Of a stretch of DNA of 20,719 bases, positions 1 to 6,003 are shown piece by piece (the first letter of the stretch is position 1; each line of letters opens with the position of its first letter). The notes under the pieces were generated by a model. It ran no database searches. It was not told the origin of the DNA and saw only the letters and a list, made by a program, of their open reading frames with translations. Origin of the DNA: Patescibacteria group bacterium (lineage in GTDB: Bacteria; Patescibacteriota; Patescibacteriia; 2-12-FULL-60-25); the NCBI GenBank assembly GCA_018817245.1, contig JAHIUG010000060.1, positions 1 through 20,719 on the forward strand, given 5' to 3'. The translations under genes and the position numbers were made by a program.

Positions 1-44
1 ATTATCCAATCGCAATTAATATAGGAGTTCAAATCAAATATCTG

Positions 45-89
45 AAACCCACCAAAAAGCTCCTATCGGCAATTATTGGTGGGTTTTTT
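45..89 (+). terminator. Rho-independent terminator of an upstream gene
   Basis: AAACCCACCA (45-54) pairs with TGGTGGGTTT (77-86) and is followed by a T-rich tract. No plus-strand gene precedes it inside the window, so it probably ends a gene lying to the left. An alternative pairing, ATAGGAG (21-27) with CTCCTAT (60-66), crosses this stem; both together would form a pseudoknot. Confidence 0.6.
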
Positions 90-148
90 ATTTTGTTGTT
101 TTCGGATTTTAAATGGTGCATCCATGAGTTGAATACACAAGTGTATTT

Positions 149-259
149 GTCATCTCGACCGAAGTGAATGCGAAGCGGAGAGATCTTTTCGAAAAGACTC
201 CTCCGCTCCACCCCGAACACTTTGGCTCTTATATGTTCGGGGTTCCGGTCGAAATGACA
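149..259. repeat. Palindromic intergenic repeat (REP/MITE-like)
   Basis: The outer arms GTCATCTCGACCG (149-161) and CGGTCGAAATGAC (247-259) are inverted complements. Inside them GCGGAG (175-180) pairs with CTCCGC (201-206), and CCCGAACA (212-219) pairs with TGTTCGGG (235-242), giving a branched structure. The 'GTCATCTCGACCGAAG...AGATCT' flavour resembles dispersed extragenic repeats in many bacterial genomes and the shorter elements near 9664-9696 and 20684-20719. No coding function is apparent. Confidence 0.55.
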
Positions 260-337
260 GACGGGGGCTCTGACTTGCCGTCAGTATGACAAACAAGAAA
301 CCGCTAGTTGGCAGTTTCACGCGCTCCTCATTCTATA

Positions 338-361
338 CGCAGGCTGAAGACCTGCGGCTAC
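338..361. repeat. Short hairpin repeat (CGCAGG...CCTGCG)
   Basis: CGCAGG (338-343) pairs with CCTGCG (351-356) around CTGAAGA. The form 'GCAGGCTGAAG..CTGCGGCTAC' is a common intergenic repeat type. It lies in a stretch with no gene. Confidence 0.35.
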
Positions 362-403
362 AATTTAATTTATTCATCGACTATTCGTACTTTCGTAGAC
401 ACG

Positions 404-500
404 TATAAAAAACAACACGTCACCCCAAGCAGGATATGACGTGATGTCTTACCTCCGCTTCCCAAGCATAGTTAGAACCGGAGGTGTTTTATTTTGTTTT
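404..500 (+). ncRNA. Candidate small RNA ending in an intrinsic terminator
   Basis: A TATAAA -10-like box (404-409) precedes two hairpins. CACGTCA (416-422) pairs with TGACGTG (437-443), and ACCTCCG (451-457) pairs with CGGAGGT (479-485), the latter followed by a T-rich tract. There is no plausible ORF between them. No clear -35 box is visible and I recognise no known RNA family, so this is a structural prediction only. The terminator hairpin is the firm part. Confidence 0.3.
451..500 (+). terminator. Rho-independent terminator without an upstream ORF
   Basis: Stem ACCTCCG/CGGAGGT (451-457 with 479-485), followed by GTTTTATTTTGTTTTT. No plus-strand gene lies upstream within 400 bases. Confidence 0.55.
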
Positions 501-569
501 TGTTTCCTTGCCTGAAATATAGTGAATTTAACTTTTGTCAGGCGTACTATTAGTTTAGGCTATTATTTG

Positions 570-605
570 ATAAATAAAAAATAGCCTTTAACCATGGGCT
601 ATTTT
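570..605 (-). terminator. Terminator of the LytR_C-domain gene
   Basis: Read on the minus strand, AAAATAGCC (605-597) pairs with GGCTATTTT (586-578) and runs into a T-rich tract (582-571). It lies about 135 bases beyond the stop codon of the minus-strand gene at 742-1488. A third complementary arm, GGCTATT at 558-564, could compete with the stem. Confidence 0.55.
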
Positions 606-629
606 GTGATGTATGTTAATTACTCCCCC

Positions 630-638
630 TGTGGATAA
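630..638 (+). promoter_or_regulatory. Perfect DnaA-box-like sequence
   Basis: TGTGGATAA is the exact complement of the consensus DnaA box TTATCCACA. It is isolated here, about 1.07 kb from a second pair at 1696-1714. One 9-mer can occur by chance. Confidence 0.3.
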
Positions 639-644
639 ACTGCA

Positions 645-754
645 CATAACACGAGACACGTATCACATAGCATAATTAGGTTCTGGATCCCGCAACTGTT
701 AGACGCATGTGCGGGATGACAGATGTGTTACGTGATACGTGTTATGGGTTATGG
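645..754. repeat. Degenerate heptamer repeats flanking a palindrome
   Basis: The left part reads as 7-base units CATAACA-CGAGACA-CGTATCA-CATAGCA. The right part, read on the minus strand, gives CATAACC-CATAACA-CGTATCA-CGTAACA. Between these inverted tracts is a palindrome, GGATCCCGC...GCGGGATGAC (about 685-720). The units resemble the perfect CACATAG array at 17647-17723, so the same repeat family occurs at two loci. The right edge reaches into the end of the neighbouring minus-strand gene. Confidence 0.5.
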
Positions 755-1488
755 TCTTCACCCAAAATTATCAAAATATCACCCTTAACATTAGTTTCTG
801 ATATTGGAAGCTCTGACTCAATACCGCCAGTCAGCTCAAGCATGCGCTCCATGGTGTCCGGAAACTCCTGATCCGAAGCATTAATCACCAATGTCTCTTT
901 ATAAGGTTTATTATACGAATCGCGCGGATTTAACGCATCAAATCCCTCTTCTTCCAAAATATTGACTAATCCTCTTGCTAAGCTTGGAGTATATGTACCG
1001 TTTCGCACCTCAATCTTAGGCTGTTCCACCAGCTCAGCTTCGTATACCTTGCCCTGCCCTGATGCCGACAAAGTACCTAAAGGCAAAACTCCCAAAATGA
1101 CATCGTGCTTTCCGGAATACAAAATCGCTTTATCTGACCAGATAATCAGACTATCCCCGATCTGAGCGTACTGATAAAAGTCAGGATTACTTTGTTTTAA
1201 TGCTAAAGGATCTTCAACAGTTGCAATAATCGGCTGTTCAAACTGATTTACCAAAATATGTTTACTTACACGTTCCAACAAAGATTCCATCTTTAACTCG
1301 TTGTCTGCAGTCGCGTCCGGTAAAGAGGTAAAAAATACGACGAACAAACCAGCTATCATTAATGAAAGTGCAAAACCTACGCCAATCAAGGCGATGAGCA
1401 ATGGCAAAAAAGAAAAATACCTTTTCTTGTTTGATTTATTTTTTTTAAATAAGTTCTTTATCTTCTTTGACTTAGACAACTTAAACAT
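742..1488 (-). CDS. Membrane-anchored LytR_C-domain protein
   Basis: The protein has about 248 residues. It begins with a very basic cytoplasmic segment (many Lys), then one long hydrophobic membrane span (about residues 26-55), then an extracellular region. Residues about 155-245 resemble the LytR cell-envelope C-terminal domain (LytR_C): a KIEVRNGTY strand, a helix like SLARGLVNILEEEGF, and a closing strand DILIILGED. This domain is often found alone or fused to LytR-CpsA-Psr wall-teichoic-acid ligases. No ligase domain is present here, so an enzymatic role is not supported; a cell-envelope role is inferred. An ATG at 1494 is possible, but the extended -10 box ends at 1495. The ATG at 1488 fits the 6-base spacing seen at other leaderless starts in this window. 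Confidence 0.75.
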   Translation of the reverse strand: MFKLSKSKKIKNLFKKNKSNKKRYFSFLPLLIALIGVGFALSLMIAGLFVVFFTSLPDATADNELKMESLLERVSKHILVNQFEQPIIATVEDPLALKQSNPDFYQYAQIGDSLIIWSDKAILYSGKHDVILGVLPLGTLSASGQGKVYEAELVEQPKIEVRNGTYTPSLARGLVNILEEEGFDALNPRDSYNKPYKETLVINASDQEFPDTMERMLELTGGIESELPISETNVKGDILIILGEDHNP

Positions 1489-1494
1489 GCGCAT

Positions 1495-1503
1495 ATTATA
1501 ACA
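1495..1503 (-). promoter_or_regulatory. Extended -10 promoter of the LytR_C gene
   Basis: On the minus strand, TGT-TATAAT is a perfect extended -10 element. Its last base is 6 nt from the ATG at 1488, which predicts transcription starting at or next to the start codon. No good -35 box is visible, as expected for the extended -10 class. Confidence 0.6.
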
Positions 1504-1505
1504 TA

Positions 1506-1538
1506 AAATTCCCCCCGCATTGCGAAGGGAATTTTTTT
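1506..1538 (+). terminator. Hairpin with T-tract
   Basis: AAATTCCC (1506-1513) pairs with GGGAATTT (1527-1534) and is followed by a run of T, then a (GTTTTT)n tract to about 1560. It looks like a plus-strand terminator but has no plus-strand gene upstream. It may protect the adjacent minus-strand promoter or be a remnant. Confidence 0.4.
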
Positions 1539-1695
1539 GTTTTTGTTTTTGTTTTTGTTTTGTCAGTATTCGTCGATGGGTGGGGTGGGAAAAAGAAAAG
1601 AGCGCGGCGAATGCTTGACTACTTCTAGTGTAGAACAGGAATGACGTATATTAGAATCTCCGCTTATTTAAGTATAAAAAAAGTAACCACCTAAA

Positions 1696-1714
1696 TGTGG
1701 ATACATGTGGATAA
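1696..1714 (+). promoter_or_regulatory. Tandem DnaA-box-like sites
   Basis: TGTGGATAC (1696-1704) and TGTGGATAA (1706-1714) lie in the same orientation, one base apart. The second is a perfect DnaA box and the first has one mismatch. An AT-rich stretch (about 1650-1685) lies beside them. No dnaA, dnaN or rpmH gene is in the window, so an origin is not established. Confidence 0.35.
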
Positions 1715-1729
1715 GATGTGTCTAGACAG

Positions 1730-1903
1730 TTAACTAAATAATATGCTGCCAAAAGACAATGCGAATATCAATACGAGCAATAAAATGTGCCAATGCACAA
1801 CATGTTCAAGCCAAAAACTTAAATCCGGCTCAACTCTTTTATGAGCTTCATCAACTAAACGCACATGCGCAAGTCCGCGCTTCTTCAATTTACTGCGTTT
1901 CAT
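1730..1903 (-). CDS. Small membrane protein, 57 residues
   Basis: A short ORF reads MKRSKLKKRG at its N terminus. A charged segment with several His follows, and then one hydrophobic helix from about residue 40 to 56 (ILLLVLIFALSFGSILF). The basic start and C-terminal membrane helix suggest a tail-anchored or single-span inner-membrane protein with the N terminus inside. An extended -10 element (TGG-TATTAT) ends 7 nt upstream of the ATG, and the upstream gene's terminator lies just before that promoter. It is therefore an independently transcribed, probably leaderless gene. I do not recognise the family. Confidence 0.6.
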   Translation of the reverse strand: MKRSKLKKRGLAHVRLVDEAHKRVEPDLSFWLEHVVHWHILLLVLIFALSFGSILFS

Positions 1904-1910
1904 TCCCTTT

Positions 1911-1919
1911 ATAATACCA
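1911..1919 (-). promoter_or_regulatory. Extended -10 promoter of the 57-residue gene
   Basis: Minus-strand TGG-TATTAT. The gap from the -10 box to the ATG (1903) is 7 nt, predicting a leaderless transcript. Confidence 0.5.
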
Positions 1920-1921
1920 CG

Positions 1922-1947
1922 AAAAAATCCGCCAAGCGACGGATTTT
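1922..1947 (-). terminator. Terminator of the hexapeptide-repeat gene
   Basis: On the minus strand AAAATCCG (1947-1940) pairs with CGGATTTT (1931-1924), and a run of six T begins inside the second arm. It starts 26 nt after the stop of the gene at 1974-2627. Confidence 0.75.
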
Positions 1948-1973
1948 AAAGAAGACTGTGCTGCGGATGTAGT

Positions 1974-2627
1974 TCAGATCAAGGAGCTTCTCCGTACTAT
2001 TTCCCCACAAGCAACATTCTCACCGGGTTTCAGGATAACGTTAGGAGCGATAATCGCGCCTCCGCCGATCCAACAACCATCCCCGGCAATCAGACCCATG
2101 GCAAAACTGTCATCTTTCATGCCCGGAGGCACCTCATCCTCCAAAACGACATTTGAACCCACGTGAACGTCTCTACCGATTAGAGCATGTGATACGCGTG
2201 TGCCAAATGTAATATTTGCTCCTGGAAGAAGTACGGAATGCTTGATGCGACAAGCATGACCAATGACCACGTCATCGCCAATCCAGCAAGGTCCGGTAAC
2301 AACCGCTCCTTTACGGAGGATTACATTACGTCCTAATACAAGAGGTCCTTTCAGTGTGGTGTTTTCATCACTGTTCAGACCCCATCCTCCGCGGACATGT
2401 GCACTTCCCTGGTTCACTATAGTGCCGTGATGACGCTCTGATCCGTTACGACCCAACGCTTCGCCGAACTGAGGAAAAAGCAATTCTGGCCATTTGTACA
2501 GCTTACGCTCACAATTCTGCATAAAAATCATGAGACGAAAAAACGCTACCATCGGTTCTTCATCCGGTCGGATGAATACCTTTTCGACGCGAGACAAACC
2601 CGAAAAAAGTTGTTTGTTTGTAGTCAT
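1974..2627 (-). CDS. Left-handed beta-helix (hexapeptide repeat) acyltransferase-like protein
   Basis: The protein has 217 residues. From about residue 75 it shows repeated hexapeptides of the [LIV]-G-x-x type (VLGRNVILRKGAVV, IGDDVVIGHACRI, IGRDVHVGSNVVL, IGGGAIIAPNVIL). This is the pattern of the left-handed parallel beta-helix in GlmU-type acetyltransferases and sugar-phosphate nucleotidyltransferase C-terminal domains. No N-terminal nucleotidyltransferase domain is present. The substrate is unknown; sugar-nucleotide or cell-surface-sugar acylation is an inference. An upstream in-frame start at 2669 is rejected because a TTGACC/TAAGAT promoter overlaps it. The chosen ATG has a strong Shine-Dalgarno AAAGGAGG 5 nt upstream. 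The insertion sequence at 2691 lies directly upstream of the promoter. Confidence 0.8.
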   Translation of the reverse strand: MTTNKQLFSGLSRVEKVFIRPDEEPMVAFFRLMIFMQNCERKLYKWPELLFPQFGEALGRNGSERHHGTIVNQGSAHVRGGWGLNSDENTTLKGPLVLGRNVILRKGAVVTGPCWIGDDVVIGHACRIKHSVLLPGANITFGTRVSHALIGRDVHVGSNVVLEDEVPPGMKDDSFAMGLIAGDGCWIGGGAIIAPNVILKPGENVACGEIVRRSSLI

Positions 2628-2655
2628 CGTATCCTCCTTTACAATGAGCATGTGA

Positions 2656-2684
2656 ATCTTAGGGCGCATTCATAGATCGGTCAA
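2656..2684 (-). promoter_or_regulatory. Promoter of the hexapeptide-repeat gene
   Basis: Minus-strand TTGACC (2684-2679), a 17-base spacer and TAAGAT (2661-2656). The -35 box touches the 6-bp duplication left by the insertion sequence (2685-2690), so the IS replaced all DNA beyond -35 without breaking the core promoter. Confidence 0.65.
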
Positions 2685-2690
2685 GAAAAT

Positions 2691-2755
2691 CGAATCAACT
2701 CATCTAAAATCTAAGTGAAAGGGCATTCGTTGTGTCATATAAAATCTGAGTCTAG
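2691..2755 (+). repeat. Left IS end with two internal repeat copies
   Basis: Two copies of a TCATnTAAAAnCTnAGT-type unit lie at 2699-2720 and 2734-2755, 35 bases apart. The same pair recurs inverted at the right end. They are probably transposase-binding sites. Confidence 0.65.
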
Positions 2756-2792
2756 CATTAGAAGGTTTTTAATCATAAAAAGCCTCTCTGCT

Positions 2793-3956
2793 ATGTCCAG
2801 AATGTCTATGCCTTCACGTAAGGAATACTTAATTCAATTAAAGCCCCGGTACCTTAAAGCCTCTAAAAAAGACAAAGGGCTCCTTCTGGATGAAGTCTCA
2901 GGAACCACAGGCATGAATCGAAACTATCTCATGGAGCGATTAAGCCCAGAGACAGATCTCGATTGGCAGACCAGACGTCCCCGGAAGAGGCGCAAGCCCA
3001 TTTATGATAATGAGGTGATCTATTATCTGAAGAAAGTCTGGGACATTCTGGACTGTCCTTGCGGGCAGCGTCTAGTGGGATCTATGGAAGACGCCCTGAA
3101 TGCTCTCATAAGACATGGTGAGCTTCAAATATCAGAGGAAATGCGAACTAAGTTATGTACTGTCTCAGCTTCCACCATTGATCGACGACTGTCTCGATTC
3201 AGGAAAGGCAGACTGCGCAGACTCCATGGCTCCACTAAACCGGGCTCTCTCCTGAAGAAACAGATCCCAATTGAGCTCTCACGTTGGAATGAAACAGAGC
3301 TCGGGCACAGTGAAATGGACCTTGTTTCACACAACGGAGGCAATCCAGGGGGCTATTTTGCCCATACTTTAGTGGATACTGACCTCTCCTCGGGCTGGAC
3401 CGAACAGGTGGCCTTCATGGGCAAGAGCGAAAAAAGAGTCACTTATGCCATGGCTCTAATCGACGGACGACGTCCCTTTGATCGCAAAAGCATTGATACC
3501 GATAGTGGGGGTGAATTTATTAACTGGCATTTATTTGGATTCTGTAGAGAGAATGATATACGTTTCACTCGAGGCCGACCGGGCAAGAAGAATGATAATG
3601 CTCATGTAGAACAAAAGAACTGGACACACGTTAGACAACTTGTGGGATACCGCCGGTATGATACGAAACGTCAGGTCGATCTCTTAAATGATCTTTATTC
3701 AAATGAATGGAGACTATATGAAAACTTCTTTCAGGCCACACTTAAGCTGAGTGAGAAAAAGCGCGTTGGCGGTCACCTCCATCGGAAATATAAAAAGCCT
3801 GTATCACCGTATAAGCGAATCATGGGGTCTCCAGAGATACCAGAAGAGGTTAAAGCGCATCTGAGAGAGCAGTTTTTGTCTCTTAATCCCGCAGGACTAA
3901 AGCGTCAGATCGAAAAGAAGCTCAATGTAATTATGAAAACCGCCAAGAAGTCCTGA
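2793..3956 (+). CDS. IS transposase with integrase-core (rve) DDE domain
   Basis: The protein has about 387 residues from the ATG at 2793 (ATGs at 2802 and 2808 are also possible). A GTG start at 2715 would lie inside the left inverted repeat and is less likely. The N-terminal part is basic and helix-turn-helix-like (binding to the ends is inferred). The central catalytic core shows the acidic triad in context: Asp in SEMDLVSHNGG, Asp in IDTDSGGEF, and Glu in NDNAHVEQKN. The C-terminal part contains the NFFQATLKL...KKRVGG segment typical of this transposase group. DDE transposases of this type cut and join the element's ends through a two-metal mechanism. The gene fills the element and ends 87 bases before the right end. 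No Shine-Dalgarno is visible. Confidence 0.85.
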   Translation: MSRMSMPSRKEYLIQLKPRYLKASKKDKGLLLDEVSGTTGMNRNYLMERLSPETDLDWQTRRPRKRRKPIYDNEVIYYLKKVWDILDCPCGQRLVGSMEDALNALIRHGELQISEEMRTKLCTVSASTIDRRLSRFRKGRLRRLHGSTKPGSLLKKQIPIELSRWNETELGHSEMDLVSHNGGNPGGYFAHTLVDTDLSSGWTEQVAFMGKSEKRVTYAMALIDGRRPFDRKSIDTDSGGEFINWHLFGFCRENDIRFTRGRPGKKNDNAHVEQKNWTHVRQLVGYRRYDTKRQVDLLNDLYSNEWRLYENFFQATLKLSEKKRVGGHLHRKYKKPVSPYKRIMGSPEIPEEVKAHLREQFLSLNPAGLKRQIEKKLNVIMKTAKKS

Positions 3957-3977
3957 TGCTTAAAAAATAACTCGTAA

Positions 3978-4043
3978 TTTCACTCAGGTTTTTCATGACA
4001 GAATGAATAGCATTTCACTCAGGTTTTTATATGAGTTGACACG
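3978..4043 (-). repeat. Right IS end with two internal repeat copies
   Basis: TTTCACTCAGGTTTTTCATGAC (3978-3999, written here as two pieces: TTTCACTCAGG + TTTTTCATGAC) and TTTCACTCAGG + TTTTTATATGAG (4013-4035) are tandem copies. They mirror those at the left end with the same 35-base period. Confidence 0.65.
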
Positions 4044-4050
4044 GAAAATT

Positions 4051-4077
4051 AAAACACCCTTTTGCGAAGGGTGTTTT
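4051..4077 (-). terminator. Terminator of the 23S-5S rRNA operon
   Basis: AAAACACCCTT (4051-4061) pairs with AAGGGTGTTTT (4067-4077). On the minus strand the stem follows 5S by about 16 bases and continues into TTTTAATTTTC. That tail is the insertion target of the adjacent IS. Confidence 0.75.
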
Positions 4078-4092
4078 AATTTCTGTTACAGA

Positions 4093-4216
4093 GTTCCCGG
4101 CACTGACTTACTCTCCCGGGACCGAGTTGGGTCCAAGTACCATCAGCCCTGGAGGGCTTAACTGCTGTGTTCGGAATGGGAACAGGTGTCGCCCCTCCGG
4201 TAGAAACACCGGGAAC
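4093..4216 (-). rRNA. rrf: 5S ribosomal RNA
   Basis: The minus strand contains the conserved 5S core CCCATTCCGAACACAGCAGT (part), followed by TTAAGCCC..CAGGGCTGATGGTACT and a closing TGGGAGAGTA-like segment (CGGGAGAGTAAGTCAGTGCCGGGAA, given in two pieces: CGGGAGAGTAAG, TCAGTGCCGGGAA). Helix I is TTCCCGG at the 5' end with CCGGGAA at the 3' end. It is extended on both sides by TGTTACAGAG/CTCTGTAACA, making a stem of about 17 bp that probably serves 5S maturation. Exact mature ends are uncertain by a few bases. 5S follows 23S in the same transcript and is followed directly by the terminator. Confidence 0.95.
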
Positions 4217-4262
4217 TCTGTAACAGAACGCTTCGAATGTTGAAGTTCGAATGTAGAACAAT

Positions 4263-4378
4263 GGTCTACGAATTACGAATCTCATACTAATTTACAAATG
4301 TAATTTTCGTACTTTCGCGTTAATTTGTACTTTCGTAGGCCTCCACGATATTCGAAATACGATATTCGATATTCGATC
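4263..4378. repeat. Repeats in the 23S-5S spacer
   Basis: GGTCTACGAA (4263-4272) and TTCGTAGGCC (4332-4341) form an inverted pair enclosing TTCGTACTTTCG-type motifs. The same motif family is found at 381-400 and 19422-19512. It is followed by tandem CGATATT/TTCGA units (about 4345-4378). Confidence 0.45.
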
Positions 4379-4383
4379 TTGAA

Positions 4384-4420
4384 ACAATGATATGGATAGG
4401 AAGTCATACGTACAAGGCAT
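4384..4420 (-). other. 3' half of the pre-23S processing stem
   Basis: This stretch is the inverted complement of 9577-9615: TGCCTTGTACGTATGAC, then TATC, then ATATCATTGT, with a few mismatches. The two halves flank the 23S gene and would form a stem of more than 30 bp, the usual substrate of RNase III. Confidence 0.75.
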
Positions 4421-4757
4421 ATACGTAAACATAGTACGCTCAGCCCAACCAGATTAAATACCTGGAAGGCCGAAGCATCGGGCTATTAGTACCACTCGGC
4501 TTAAGCGCTCACACGCCTTACACCTATGGCCTATCAACCTCCTCGTCTCGGAGGGCCCTAATTAATGAATTCTAATCTTGGGAACGGCTTCACGCTTATA
4601 TGCTTTCAGCGTTTATCCGCGCCGAACCTAGCTACCCAGCGATGCTCCTGGTGGAACAGCTGGTACACCAGAGGTTCGTGAGTCTCGGTCCTCTCGTACT
4701 AGAGACCCGTTCCCTCAAAATTCCACGCGCGTAGTAGACAGGAGACCGAACTGTCTC

Positions 4758-5507
4758 CATGGTAATCCATCATTACTGATGGCATAGACTATATCTTCAC
4801 CCCGCTTCTCGTGAGAGGCGGGGGTTGGCGTATTATAGTAATAATTTCATTCACATCCGATTTACTATCTCTTCCTTTCCCTCTCGGTACTTGGAATCAG
4901 TCGTTACGGGGAAACGTGGCTAGTTTATCAGCAAAGAATTTTTCTATAGTCTCAGAAGTATTCTTTCGACGCTTTGAATAATTTAACTCTGCATATTGAT
5001 CAACTAACTTCCCGATAGCTATTAGCTTTTCGGGTGTATATCGCTTTGGTATGTTTTCAATGATCTTAAAAGCTAATTCTGCGTGTGGTCGTTTTAATCT
5101 GAGATAAGGATACAATTCCTTAATCACTTCATGAACCGATGGGACTCCTACTATTGTATATTCGGACATATCATCATTACGGTTACGAATATAGCCGTAT
5201 TTTAGTAGCCGCTTTACCATTCAAGATGGTTTCGATGTTTAGTCTTTTGATAAAAGACTAAACTCGCTCGGACTTGATAACCGTTTATATAATCTTTTCG
5301 ACGGATTAGTTGGAACATAATACAACCATCTCCATCGAGGAATCCTGCAATATAAGCTTTTTCAAGATCGGAAAGCATTTCAATCCGATCATACCACGAA
5401 TCTTCCCTCGGTATTGCCCTCTCGGCGTTCGGTCGTATTCCGAGTAGGGTTTCACCGATATTAGCCAAATTTTTCTGTTGTCTTACGGCAACAGGTCGCA
5501 ATGACTT
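4758..5507 (-). ncRNA. Group I intron after 23S U2596 (E. coli numbering), 750 nt
   Basis: The 23S exon sequence GAACGTCGT (ending at 5508) is separated from its continuation GAGACAGTTCGG (from 4757). P1 is visible: exon GUCGU pairs with intron GCGAC (5499-5495) with U.G at the splice site. The intron ends in G (4758), as group I introns do. The core contains GGCTAATATCGGTGAAACC (about 5449-5467), GGCAATACCG..GGGAAG, and the S element AAGATATAGTCT (4797-4786). A split homing endonuclease gene fills the middle. Insertion is in the peptidyl-transferase region. Confidence 0.9.
4897..5378 (-). pseudogene. Frameshifted LAGLIDADG homing endonuclease in the U2596 intron
   Basis: The first part (from ATG 5378) contains one LAGLIDADG motif, YIAGFLDGDGCI, with the catalytic Asp, then strand-forming residues to ..KHRNHLEW and a TAA at 5214-5216. 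The reading continues in another frame from an overlapping ATG at 5220 (VKRLLKYGYIRN..., through VPSVHEVIKELYPYLRLK.., to ATFPRND at the stop). One missing base between TGG and TAA would restore a continuous protein of about 160 residues, normal for a single-motif homodimeric enzyme. Such enzymes cut intronless 23S alleles to spread the intron. Alternatives are a sequencing error, programmed -1 frameshifting, or coupled reinitiation at the ATGGTAA overlap. The stop lies inside a conserved intron element (GTAACGACTGA). Confidence 0.75.
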
Positions 5508-5543
<36 letters not shown>

Positions 5544-5556
5544 TGGCGAACAGCCA

Positions 5557-5603
<47 letters not shown>

Positions 5604-6003
5604 CTGCCGGACTTAATTTCCGCGGTTTCCCACGGCCCAGACTATATCTTCATCTCGCCCCGGATCTTAGTCCGCACAAAGCGAACATAATCTCGGATAG
5701 GATAGCGAGAGTTGGCGTATTGCCTTAGCATATTAAGCTAAAGCCTCCCCTTTCGGGTCAGTCGTTACAGGGTCATCACTCAACTTATATCGATAAATCG
5801 ATATACAACACGTTTCCCGTTTCCTTAACGAGCTTTCGACAGAATAATTTCATGTCAAAAGTGCGTATTGTGTTGTAGTGAGACTTCCCACGGTATTGCC
5901 GTGTGACATATGGTTTATTTTACCACTTTATATCACTTACGGTTTCACCGTTATAAGCCAAAATTTTAGTGCAGAATCACTTCTGCAGCACCCCGATGTT
6001 TTG
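5604..6003 (-). ncRNA. Group I intron after 23S U2500, 400 nt, without ORF
   Basis: The exon TTTGGCACCT (ending at 6004) is separated from CGATGTCGGCTC (from 5603). P1 pairs exon GCACCU with intron GGGUGC (5993-5988), with U.G at the junction, and the intron ends in G (5604). Core elements GGCTTATAACGGTGAAACC (about 5941-5959), CGGCAATACCGTGGGAAG, GTAACGACTGA and S element AAGATATAGTCT (5650-5639) match those of the U2596 intron. No endonuclease ORF is present. The insertion point splits the catalytic loop just before G2502-A2503. Confidence 0.9.

Larger units (their letters stand above)
2685..4049 (+). mobile_element. Complete insertion sequence, about 1353 bp, with 6-bp target duplication
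   Basis: The element spans 2691-4043. It is flanked by direct repeats GAAAAT (2685-2690 and 4044-4049). The ends are inverted repeats: CGAATCAACTCATCTAAAA at the left, and CGTGTCAACTCATATAAAA reading inward from the right. It carries one transposase gene. The target lay in the T-rich tail of the rRNA-operon terminator. An intact ORF, matching ends and an intact duplication suggest recent insertion. The transposase core is of the rve (integrase) DDE type; exact IS family is uncertain. Confidence 0.85.

Noticed and set aside
29..220. Minus-strand ORF of 63 codons
   Set aside because: It is a translation of the palindromic repeat at 149-259 and a terminator, with no plausible start signals or protein-like pattern.
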